Below, piece by piece: positions 1 through 6,831 of a stretch of 16,138 nucleotides of DNA. Each line of letters opens with the position of its first letter. Positions within the stretch are counted from its first letter, which is position 1. A program made the translations under genes and the position numbers. The DNA comes from DATGHS01 sp035307785 (lineage in GTDB: Bacteria; Planctomycetota; Planctomycetia; Gemmatales; Gemmataceae). The stretch covers positions 1 through 16,138 of the forward strand of contig DATGHS010000418.1 of the NCBI GenBank assembly GCA_035307785.1. Direction: 5' to 3'. The notes below the pieces were generated by a model, which was given only the letters and a program-made list of their open reading frames with translations, was not told where the DNA came from and did not search any database.

Positions 1-191
1 GCGATGGTGTAACTGAATGTGTCTGGCTGGCCAATCTGACCAGTCGCCAGGATGCGTTGCCCCGTGCGCACTTGCCAGCAATAATCGAGGTCGCCGGGCG
101 GCCGAAAAAACATGGCGGCCATAAGCCCGAGCCAGACCAGCGAGCTGATGTTCGGTAAGGGGATTCTCATGCGGCGGGCGATAAGGTTCAT
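1..191 (-). CDS. Polytopic membrane protein, N-terminal fragment
   Basis: An open frame reads leftwards from ATG at 191 to the window edge without a stop (63 codons). It has a basic N-terminus, a hydrophobic stretch (about residues 15-29, SSLVWLGLMAAMFF), then DLDYCWQVRTGQRILATGQI and PDTFSYTI. The second part fits the periplasmic loop found after the first helix of large glycosyltransferase-like or O-antigen-ligase-like bacterial membrane proteins, whose usual form is D-x-W-W-H-x-x-x-G followed by D-x-FSYT. The WWH is altered to YCW here. A second in-frame ATG at 170 (MRIPLP) is an alternative start; neither has a clear Shine-Dalgarno sequence. It is divergent from the kinase gene. Family assignment is by motif resemblance only and the substrate is unknown. 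Confidence 0.55.
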   Translation of the reverse strand, partial: MNLIARRMRIPLPNISSLVWLGLMAAMFFRPPGDLDYCWQVRTGQRILATGQIGQPDTFSYTI

Positions 192-459
192 GCGCAAATA
201 TAGCTGAAATTGCAGCGGGCGTGGCTCTTGTCCGCCAAGTTGCCGATTTGGCCTGGATCCGAGGTCCCAGCACGCGGATTAATGGGTTTCCCACTTTTTC
301 AAGAAGTTACGTAATCGCTCACGGCATGGCGGAATTTTGTGGCCTAAACTCCAATTAATGGTAAACTGGGGATCATTCTCTTCTCGGTGCGAATGGGAAT
401 ATCCAGGCTGTTAGCGCATCGACTGCCATTTACCATTGTCTCCAAGCCGCGGATTCAGA
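192..459. other. Divergent intergenic region
   Basis: This stretch separates the leftward membrane protein from the rightward kinase gene and must carry promoters for both. For the kinase a weak extended -10 (TGGTAAACT, 359-367) is visible, without a convincing -35. For the leftward gene TATATT (minus strand, 202-197) lies very close to the first ATG, which would favour the second ATG at 170. No repeat or RNA gene was recognised. Confidence 0.3.
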
Positions 460-3400
460 ATGAATGACGGGGCGGAACAATCTCTGGGCTGCGATTCCGC
501 TACCGGAGCAGCGCCGTCGCCTCCGAACGAATCTCTGTCTCAACCGGCCTCGACTCTTGAGACGCCCGACGACTGGGCGCCGACTCTGCGTTTGCATACC
601 AGTTGGAGTGCCGATTCTGGAACGTTACCTTCGCAACGATCGAGCGAGCCAAGTCCGCAAGTCCAGAATCCGGGATGGGCCCCTCCCGAGCAGATCGGCC
701 CTTATCAAATCTTGCAAGTGTTGGCTCGTGGCGGCATGGGTGTCGTCTACAAGGCGTTCGACACGCGACTCAAGCGCCTGGTGGCCTTGAAGATGGTTTT
801 GTGCGGTCAGCATGCCGATCCGGCAGCCTATGCGCGTTTCCGCAGCGAAGCCGAAGCCATTGCTCGCTTGCAGCATTCGAATATCGTGCAGATTTACGAG
901 GTCGGCGAGCATGATGGGCTTCCGTACTTCGCGCTGGAGTACGTGGAGGGCCCCAGTCTCTTCCAAGTTCTGAGCAACGGCGCTTTGCCTGCTCGAACAG
1001 CTGCCGAGCTAACCCTCGCGCTGGCCCGAGCGATCGAATTTGCCCACGAACGCGGCATTATTCACCGTGATTTAAAACCAGGAAACATTCTTCTTTCAGG
1101 AGTCAAGGGTCAGGAGCCAGGGGTCAGTAACCGGGAAGATACGAAACTGACTGCTGACTCCTGTCTCCTGATTCCTCATCTCACTCCCAAGATCACCGAT
1201 TTCGGCCTGGCCAAGCTGCGTGGCCGCAATGACACGCACACCCGGCCCGGCGAGGTCATCGGCACTCCTAATTACATGGCGCCGGAGCAAGCGGAAGGCG
1301 ACCCGGCCGGCGTGGGGCCAGTGGCGGACGTGTATGCACTAGGAGCGGTTCTGTACGAAATGTTGACTGGACAGCCGCCTTTCGAGGGGACAACGCCGCT
1401 GGAAACGCTGATGTGGGTGCGGCTGCGCGAACCCACTCCACCGACTCATTTCAACCGCAATTTACCACGGGATCTCGAAACGATCTGTTTGAAATGTTTG
1501 CGGAAGGAACGGAATCGGCGCTATACCAGCGCCGCCGCTTTGGCGGAAGACCTCGATCGCTTCCTTACCGGCCAGCCCATTCTCGCCCGACCCGTCGGGC
1601 TGATGGAACGTCTCTGGAAATGGGCCCGCCGCCATCCGGCTCTTGGCGTCTTGGCTTTGTTGTTCTTCTCCTTCGCGTTGGTTGCTAATGTTGCAGTCTT
1701 TCTGCAATGGCGCAAGGCCGAAGAAGCACGCGAGCAAACGCAAAGACAGTTCAATCAACTGCTTTTGGCCCGCGAGCATGCGTCGCAGACCAGCGCGGAA
1801 CTTCATCGCACGATTTACGAATTGCGGCTTTCCAGTGCCGAGCGCGAATGGCTCACGGAGGATGCCGTTCGCGCCCGGGCGAAGCTCAATGAATGCCCGG
1901 CCGACGCACGCAACTGGGAATGGAACTATCTGCGCCGCAAATTCGAAGGCAGCGCCTTAACTATTCCTGTCCGGCCAGGGGAGCCATTGTCGTTAACGTT
2001 CTTGCCAGATCAGGGCCAGCTGTTGACTATTGGTCATAACGGCGGAATGCGGTTTTGCGACTCCTGCACGGCTCAGGTACTGGAAACGAAGGCCCTTCAG
2101 CGCCCAAACGGAATGGACATGGCCGAGCGGTTCCAGCAAGCCGCATTCAGTTCCGATCAATCTCGCGTGGCCCTGGCATTTGCCGGAACGTTGCCTGGCA
2201 CGGCCGCTCCGGTTCCCCATCTTGGCGTCTGGGACACGAAGAGCGGCGACCTGGTGCGCAGCTGGCCGTGCGCGCCGATCCACTTTTCCCTTCGGCCGGA
2301 CGGCAAGGAGATCGTGTGGACCTCAGGTTTATGGAAGGGACGGGAAGGTCGATTCGATTGGTATGGTGGCGAAGTACGGATTTTGAATTTGGAGTCGGGG
2401 GAATCGCGGCAATTGCTGGAAGCGAATGATCACAGCATTGTTGGCTGTTGTTACAGTCCGGATGGTGCCACCCTGGCCTTGACCGGCCGACAACTGCCCC
2501 TGGTCATCTGCGACGCCGATACCGGAAGAGAACGCATTCGCGTTACCGAAAGTGACCAGTACTTCCACAGAATTTGTTTCGATCCAAGCGGCAATCAAAT
2601 CCTCCTTTTTGGCGGCAACGACGTTGTTGCTTATTCAATCCATGGGCAAAAGCGCGGCGTGCTCAAGGGACACCGGGCCCTGATACTCCAGGCCGCCTTT
2701 AGCCACAACGGCCGCTGGTTGGCCACGGCCAGCAACGATAACACGATTCGTATTTGGGATTTGAATTCGCTGCGGGAAGCCGAGGTACTGGTTGGCCACA
2801 GTGAACCGGTCGGCCAAGTCGCCTTCTCGCCCGACGACTCCATGCTGGCCTCGCACAGCGTGGAGGGCACCATCAAGATTTGGGACTTGCGTAACGGCAA
2901 GGCGGCGCCGTCGTTCGGTAGAGGCACGCACAAGGATTGGGTGCCGTGCATCCTTTTCGTGCCCGGCGGTGATGACCTTTTGTCGGTATGCGGTGACAAG
3001 TCTTTGCGGCTTTGGGATTGGAAGAACGGCACAGTTCAGCGCACCATCCGTTGCCGCGAATCACCGGAACATGCCGCTCTGAGCCCCAATGGCAAAATGC
3101 TCGCCGTGGCCTACGACCACCAAGGCGGCATTGGGATCTGGGACACGGCCTCGTGGAGCGAAGTCCGGCAGTTGCACGGCCACACTGCGGGCGTCTCCTG
3201 CGTGGCGTTTAGCCCCGATGGACGACTGCTCGCTTCCGCCAGCGAAGACGGCAGCGCCAGAGTTTGGGATGTTGTGAGCGGCCAGCAAGTGACCGAATTT
3301 CGGCGACATTCCGGCCAGGTTTCCTGGGTCCAGTTTCATCCCTATCAAGAAGTTGTAGTTTCCGGTGGCAACGACGGCACGTTGCGAGTGTGGGACCCGC

Positions 3401-3843
3401 TCACAGGCAACCAACACACAGTATTGCAGGCTCATCCTTCACGTATCACGTGTCTCACTTTCAGCCCCAATGGACGCTGGCTCGCCTCGGCCAATACGGA
3501 CCGCGAGCGCCCCGACGCTGCCACCGGAATTCAAATCTACGACACGCTCACGTGGGACTGCCAACGAACGCTAACCGGGCACATTCGTAGCATCTGGAAC
3601 CTGACCTTCAGCCCTGATGGCAGCCGGCTGGTATCTACCGGCGAAGACAACAGCGTTCGCATTTGGGATCCAGAGTACGGCCGGTTGCTGCTCACGCTCA
3701 AAGGCCATGCCGACGACGTTCGCTGTGCGGTCTTTCACCCTGCCGGAAACCTACTCCTGTCTTCCGGCGATGAACCATTCATTTGTTGCTGGGATGCGAC
3801 GCCCCTGAATCAGCCGACGCCGGTTAAGTTGCTGGGGCGCTGA
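460..3843 (+). CDS. Membrane Ser/Thr protein kinase with WD40 double propeller
   Basis: Receptor-like Hanks-type kinase of 1,127 aa. The N-terminal 75 or so residues are Ser/Pro-rich and probably disordered. The kinase domain starts near IGPYQILQVLARGGMGVVYK (Gly loop), with the ATP-binding lysine in VALKMV, the catalytic loop HRDLKPGN (Asp204), DFG (Asp247), GTPNYMAPEQ and DVYALGAVLYEM, so it should be active. A single transmembrane helix follows (LGVLALLFFSFALVANVAVF, about residue 395), then a coiled linker and some 14 WD-like repeats ending in motifs such as RIWDLNS, RVWDVVSG and RIWDPEYG, enough for two seven-bladed propellers. HRD-to-DFG spacing is 43 residues instead of about 18, because an in-frame palindromic element lies between them. 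The start is ATG 460; a TTG at 436 adds 8 residues and cannot be excluded. The signal sensed and the substrates are unknown. Confidence 0.93.
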   Translation: MNDGAEQSLGCDSATGAAPSPPNESLSQPASTLETPDDWAPTLRLHTSWSADSGTLPSQRSSEPSPQVQNPGWAPPEQIGPYQILQVLARGGMGVVYKAFDTRLKRLVALKMVLCGQHADPAAYARFRSEAEAIARLQHSNIVQIYEVGEHDGLPYFALEYVEGPSLFQVLSNGALPARTAAELTLALARAIEFAHERGIIHRDLKPGNILLSGVKGQEPGVSNREDTKLTADSCLLIPHLTPKITDFGLAKLRGRNDTHTRPGEVIGTPNYMAPEQAEGDPAGVGPVADVYALGAVLYEMLTGQPPFEGTTPLETLMWVRLREPTPPTHFNRNLPRDLETICLKCLRKERNRRYTSAAALAEDLDRFLTGQPILARPVGLMERLWKWARRHPALGVLALLFFSFALVANVAVFLQWRKAEEAREQTQRQFNQLLLAREHASQTSAELHRTIYELRLSSAEREWLTEDAVRARAKLNECPADARNWEWNYLRRKFEGSALTIPVRPGEPLSLTFLPDQGQLLTIGHNGGMRFCDSCTAQVLETKALQRPNGMDMAERFQQAAFSSDQSRVALAFAGTLPGTAAPVPHLGVWDTKSGDLVRSWPCAPIHFSLRPDGKEIVWTSGLWKGREGRFDWYGGEVRILNLESGESRQLLEANDHSIVGCCYSPDGATLALTGRQLPLVICDADTGRERIRVTESDQYFHRICFDPSGNQILLFGGNDVVAYSIHGQKRGVLKGHRALILQAAFSHNGRWLATASNDNTIRIWDLNSLREAEVLVGHSEPVGQVAFSPDDSMLASHSVEGTIKIWDLRNGKAAPSFGRGTHKDWVPCILFVPGGDDLLSVCGDKSLRLWDWKNGTVQRTIRCRESPEHAALSPNGKMLAVAYDHQGGIGIWDTASWSEVRQLHGHTAGVSCVAFSPDGRLLASASEDGSARVWDVVSGQQVTEFRRHSGQVSWVQFHPYQEVVVSGGNDGTLRVWDPLTGNQHTVLQAHPSRITCLTFSPNGRWLASANTDRERPDAATGIQIYDTLTWDCQRTLTGHIRSIWNLTFSPDGSRLVSTGEDNSVRIWDPEYGRLLLTLKGHADDVRCAVFHPAGNLLLSSGDEPFICCWDATPLNQPTPVKLLGR
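1101..1173. repeat. In-frame palindromic element inside the kinase domain
   Basis: Arms at 1109-1129 (GTCAGGAGCCAGGGGTCAGT...) and 1152-1172 are inverted copies matching at 17 of 21 positions, with about 22 nt between. The word content (GTCAG/CTGAC) resembles the intergenic repeat at 6724-6798. The element lies in a block of about 93 nt (1096-1188) that replaces the short turn between NILL and KITDFG, adding about 25 residues in frame. Insertion is inferred from the family's normal spacing. Confidence 0.75.
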
Positions 3844-3847
3844 ACTA

Positions 3848-3869
3848 GGTCAGGCATGCCAGCCTGACC
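3848..3869. repeat. Small hairpin after the kinase gene
   Basis: Perfect 8-bp stem GGTCAGGC/GCCTGACC with a 6-nt loop, 5 nt after the kinase stop codon. There is no T-tract, so it is not a classical terminator; it may stabilise the 3' end of the kinase message or be a short dispersed repeat. Confidence 0.5.
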
Positions 3870-3881
3870 GCTACGCCGAGG

Positions 3882-3912
3882 AAAAAAAAAGGCCGAGACG
3901 TTTGTCTCGGCC
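3882..3912 (-). terminator. Intrinsic terminator for csrA
   Basis: A 9-bp perfect stem, GGCCGAGAC (3891-3899) with GTCTCGGCC (3904-3912), and a 4-nt loop. It is flanked on the low-coordinate side by nine A (3882-3890), which is a U9 tract for leftward transcription. The polarity fits csrA, whose stop is about 115 nt upstream on that strand. It does not have the right polarity to end the rightward kinase message. Confidence 0.85.
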
Positions 3913-4028
3913 TCTTCGCATCAAGAGAACGGGCTGCTTGTCGTCTTGCTCGTTTCCTGTCTGTTCCCAGCGCGTGATTTGCCGGAATCCGTCTCACTCT
4001 GGCGCCACGGTGGGGGGCTCAGGCCAAT

Positions 4029-4238
4029 TCAGGACGAAGCAATCGGCGTGTCGGACTTCGGCTGCTGAACTTGTTGTTGCTGATTGTTTAGGGGAAGCAG
4101 CTCTTGGCGGTAAATGGGCACATCCCGGGGCGCTTCAATGCCCAGGCGAATCTTGCCGCGATCAATGTCCACGACGGTGATACAGATGTTTTCGCCGATG
4201 TAAATCTTTTCGCCCAGTTTGCGGCTGAGAACCAACAT
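4029..4238 (-). CDS. csrA: Carbon storage regulator CsrA
   Basis: A 69-aa RNA-binding translational regulator that dimerises and binds GGA motifs in leaders of target mRNAs. The start MLVLSRKLGEKIYIG is the family signature, followed by ITVVDIDRGKIRLGIEAPRDVPIYRQEL. The RNA-contact residues known in enteric CsrA, Leu4, Arg6 and Arg44, are all present. The tail after residue 50 is Gln-rich (NNQQQQVQQP) and specific to this protein. The start at 4238 is set by homology and by GGAGGG (4251-4246), 7 nt upstream. In-frame ATGs at 4283 and 4253 lengthen the frame but lack a Shine-Dalgarno sequence. Its own promoter, leader and terminator make it a single-gene unit. No flagellar or fliW genes are nearby, so its targets cannot be read from context. 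Confidence 0.96.
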   Translation of the reverse strand: MLVLSRKLGEKIYIGENICITVVDIDRGKIRLGIEAPRDVPIYRQELLPLNNQQQQVQQPKSDTPIASS

Positions 4239-4269
4239 GTCGCTACCCTCCATTGAGCGAGACGGTGAT

Positions 4270-4281
4270 AATTCCTTGTAC
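4270..4281 (-). promoter_or_regulatory. Candidate CsrA-binding site in the csrA leader
   Basis: The minus strand reads GTACAAGGAATT, matching 10 of 12 positions of the published CsrA consensus RUACARGGAUGU. Its GGA lies 24 nt upstream of the GGA in the Shine-Dalgarno sequence (4251-4249), a spacing one CsrA dimer can bridge in known systems. This suggests that CsrA represses its own translation. Evidence is sequence match only. Confidence 0.55.
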
Positions 4282-4477
4282 ATTCTACGCTACGTTACTC
4301 TGCGCGCTGTTCGCCCGGGGCGATTTTTCGCGTTTCGGTGACTAGGCAATGACATTAAGTCCGGCAACAACCCTATGACCGGCCAAGAAGGGGTGTCACG
4401 GAAAAACGCAACAGATTGGGGATTGGATAGTTAGAAGTCTTTCTCCGATGAGCGCGAGGTATGCGCCGGTTATGTGC

Positions 4478-4486
4478 ATTATACCA
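4478..4486 (-). promoter_or_regulatory. Extended -10 promoter for csrA
   Basis: The minus strand reads TGGTATAAT, a perfect -10 hexamer with an upstream TG. No good -35 is seen at 16-18 nt, as is usual for extended -10 promoters; the upstream DNA is T-rich. Predicted transcription starts near 4471, giving a leader of about 230 nt before csrA. Confidence 0.6.
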
Positions 4487-4597
4487 GCCCAGGTGAGAAA
4501 AAAAAGAAATGTTCAGGTATTTTTTAATTCAATGAATGTGAATCATATCATGACGGAAAGGGCGCACCCCGCAGGCTCCAAGACTCGCCGGGCTTAA

Positions 4598-5881
4598 TTA
4601 CTCCTCCTTCAACTCCTGGAGGTGGAATAGTTTGCGCAGAGCCTCTAACAGCGTTTGCCCCTGGCCTTCATGCGCGGCCTCGTCGAGAGCGGTAATCGGG
4701 CCGTGGAGGATGCGGCTTTGGAAGAGATGAAAGGCCTTTTCCAGATGGCGCTTGTCTTCCTCGGTGAGCCGGCCGTTGAGCTTCGCCAAAAGCGGCAAGA
4801 CAATTTCCTGCCGCTTTTGATCCACATCTTGGGTTAAGCGCGCGATGATGGGGCCGTTGCGGCGCCGGGCCCAATCTTTCATGAACTTTGCCTGTTCGTG
4901 CTCAATGATGGCTTCGGCCGGAGCAATGTGTTTTTTGCGATCCGCCAAGGTCTGCTGCTGTATGCGCTTCAGGTCGTCGATGTTGAACAGGCATGTGCGA
5001 TCGCCGTCGTGGATGCGCGGGTCGAAATCGCGTGGAACGGCTATATCAAGTATGACGACGGCGCCGGCCGCGCGTTTCGCCAAAACATTGGACCAGCGTG
5101 CCAGCGTGACAATCGGCTCGGGTGAGCCGGTTGTGCTCAGAACAATGTCGGCCTGAACGAGCGCCGCATCGAGGTTTGCCCAGGGAATGGCTGTCCCATT
5201 GCATTCGGCCGCCATCGTCTCGGCCTTGTCTGGACTTCGGTTTGTCACTGTAATCCGCTGCGGCCGAAGATTCTTCAAATGCCGCAGGGTGAGGGTTCCC
5301 ATCTTCCCGGCTCCGATTACGAGCACGGTCTTGTCGTCGAAGCGGGTGAAAACCTCTTTCACGTAATCGACGGCCACGCTGGAAACAGACGCGTGGCCGC
5401 GCGAAATGCCCGTGTCGCTGCGCACGCGCTTAGCCGTGGCGAAGGCATGCTGAAACACCGCATGCAGCAGCGGACCAGAAGCCGAGCGTTGGTGCGCGCG
5501 CTCATAAGCGCGCTTCACCTGGGCGGCAATCTGTCCTTCACCCACAATCATGCTGTCGAGGCTCGCGGCCACGCGGAAGACGTGTCGCACCGCATCGGCA
5601 TCGGCGAGTTCTACCAGGTGCGGGCGAATCGTCGCGGCCGGTAGCTGATGAAACTCGCTCAAAAATTCAGCGAGCAAGTCCGCGTCCAATGGCTGCTCGA
5701 CCACCGGCCGGGCGAGATACAATTCCACCCGGTTGCAAGTGTTCAAAATCACGGCTTCGCAGTCGTAGCGTGCGACCAATTCATCCAGCGCACGGTCGAT
5801 GCGGTCATCCGAAAACGCGAGCTGCTCGCGGATCTCGACCGGGGCTGTGCGGAAATTGCAGCCGATCATGCGGAGATTCAT
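4598..5881 (-). CDS. hemA: Glutamyl-tRNA reductase
   Basis: A 427-aa enzyme that reduces glutamyl-tRNA(Glu) with NADPH to glutamate-1-semialdehyde, the first committed step of C5 tetrapyrrole synthesis. The N-terminal catalytic domain has MIGCNFRTAPVEIREQLAF and NTCNRVELY with the nucleophile Cys49, then DSMIVGEGQIAAQVKRAY. The NADPH Rossmann domain has VLVIGAGKMGTLTLRHL, VTNRSPDKAE, VLSTTGSPEPIV and ILDIAVPRDFDP. The C-terminal helical dimerisation domain ends in a Glu/Lys-rich tail. Length is normal for the family. The start at 5881 is supported by AGGAGG 6 nt upstream and by overlap with the hemX stop (ATGA), indicating translational coupling. The frame stays open to 6481, but that extension is only an alternative reading of hemX. 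Confidence 0.96.
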   Translation of the reverse strand: MNLRMIGCNFRTAPVEIREQLAFSDDRIDRALDELVARYDCEAVILNTCNRVELYLARPVVEQPLDADLLAEFLSEFHQLPAATIRPHLVELADADAVRHVFRVAASLDSMIVGEGQIAAQVKRAYERAHQRSASGPLLHAVFQHAFATAKRVRSDTGISRGHASVSSVAVDYVKEVFTRFDDKTVLVIGAGKMGTLTLRHLKNLRPQRITVTNRSPDKAETMAAECNGTAIPWANLDAALVQADIVLSTTGSPEPIVTLARWSNVLAKRAAGAVVILDIAVPRDFDPRIHDGDRTCLFNIDDLKRIQQQTLADRKKHIAPAEAIIEHEQAKFMKDWARRRNGPIIARLTQDVDQKRQEIVLPLLAKLNGRLTEEDKRHLEKAFHLFQSRILHGPITALDEAAHEGQGQTLLEALRKLFHLQELKEE

Positions 5882-6690
5882 GGCGAACCTCCTGCCGGCA
5901 GCGGATGCGACGTGACTAATGTTCCGAGCAACAAGATAAACACGGCAATGGTGAGAATCGCCAACCGCCGGTTCGAGGCTTGCGCGGCGAAGCGCATGTA
6001 GAGCAACAAGAGAAATGCAAGCCACAAGCCGGCCGTACCGAGATACCGCCAGGAGAACCACACCGTTTGTCCGTGCTCCTCTTGCAGCTGCAAGGCGATG
6101 CCGACCAGCAGGCCCGCACTTAACAGCGGAAAGGCCCACACGATGGCCCGCCGATTCATCTCGGCCAGGCGCTCCAGGCTCATCAACTTCAGGCCTTGGC
6201 CCGGGTTTGACTTCGTTCGCAGCCGGCGGGCCTGTACCAGGTACATGACGCTCACGGCGCAGCCCACGCACACCCCGATTGCGGCCAGCAGCAACAATCC
6301 GCCGTGCACCATGGCCCAGAAGTTGCTGCCCGTGAACCAATTTGAAAACGATTGGTCGGGGCTCTGCGGAAAGACTACGGACAGCCCAATGAGAATGAGA
6401 ACAATCGGCAATACGAAAATGGCCCAGGCCAACTTGCGGTGGTGGAAGGCCCCGTACAGGTAAAAAATGGCAAGCACCCAAGAGAGCAGCAGCAAGGAGC
6501 CCCAGGGCGTGGCTACCGACGGGGCGCGGAAGAGCAGATACAGCGTGTGCGCGAACAGGCCCACCGTGCCGAATGCCAGCCCCAGCCAGCGCGGCCAGGT
6601 GCGCGGCCAGACCGTTCGGGTTAATTCCAGACCAAGGGCCACCACGTAACTGGCCCCGAAGCAGAGTTGACTAATGCCTTGCAGGAACAA
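5878..6690 (-). CDS. hemX: HemX/CcsA-family membrane protein
   Basis: A 270-aa integral membrane protein with about eight predicted helices, of the cytochrome c assembly (CcsA/HemX) superfamily. Features are an N-terminal helix with ASYVVALGLEL, GTVGLFAHTLYLLF with a conserved-type His, WAMVHGGLLLLAAIGVCVGC and a final WRYLGTAGLWLAFLLLLYMR segment. The WWD haem-handling motif of true CcsA proteins is not seen, which favours HemX. In Bacillus, HemX lies next to HemA and affects its level; the 4-nt overlap with hemA here supports that role. The start is TTG at 6690: an in-frame stop lies just upstream and no ATG occurs near. The ribosome binding site is weak. A palindromic repeat lies directly upstream. 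Confidence 0.82.
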   Translation of the reverse strand: MFLQGISQLCFGASYVVALGLELTRTVWPRTWPRWLGLAFGTVGLFAHTLYLLFRAPSVATPWGSLLLLSWVLAIFYLYGAFHHRKLAWAIFVLPIVLILIGLSVVFPQSPDQSFSNWFTGSNFWAMVHGGLLLLAAIGVCVGCAVSVMYLVQARRLRTKSNPGQGLKLMSLERLAEMNRRAIVWAFPLLSAGLLVGIALQLQEEHGQTVWFSWRYLGTAGLWLAFLLLLYMRFAAQASNRRLAILTIAVFILLLGTLVTSHPLPAGGSP

Positions 6691-6723
6691 GTCGATTCAC
6701 CAGCGAGTCGGAAGTCAGAGGCC

Positions 6724-6798
6724 AAAGGTCAGAAGTCAGAGATCAGAGGTCAGAATTAGCTGGCATTCTGCACACGCATTTTCTGACTTCTGACCTCT
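6724..6798. repeat. Intergenic GTCAGA/TCTGAC palindromic repeat
   Basis: Arms AAAGGTCAGAAGTCAGA (6724-6740) and its inverted copy (6782-6798) match at 16 of 17 positions around a 41-nt loop. Direct GTCAGA repeats extend the left side from 6714. It fills most of the gap between the EEP-fold gene and hemX. Word content relates it to the in-frame element in the kinase gene (1101-1173). Confidence 0.8.
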
Positions 6799-6831
6799 CT
6801 ATTTCCTTCCATTCTAGCAACACCTCGCCGC

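Larger units (their letters stand above)
4239..4597. other. csrA leader and hemA-csrA intergenic region
   Basis: About 360 nt without a gene between the hemA stop and the csrA start, both read leftwards. It contains the csrA promoter (4478-4486), the long csrA leader with four GGA triplets including that of the ribosome binding site, and an AT-rich stretch (4500-4550) with A and T runs just upstream of the promoter that could act as an UP-like element. No clear hairpin plus U-tract terminator for hemA was found, so read-through into csrA is possible. Confidence 0.5.

Noticed and set aside
436..459. TTG start for the kinase at 436
   Set aside because: It adds only 8 residues and has no ribosome binding site; ATG 460 is the simpler choice, though not proven.
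4239..4283. 15-residue N-terminal extension of CsrA from ATG 4283
   Set aside because: CsrA proteins begin at MLVL; the extension contains the ribosome binding site and the candidate CsrA site.
4598..6481. Long minus-strand frame giving HemA a 200-residue N-terminal extension
   Set aside because: The extension overlaps hemX in another frame, lacks family similarity, and the start at 5881 has a proper Shine-Dalgarno sequence and normal HemA length.
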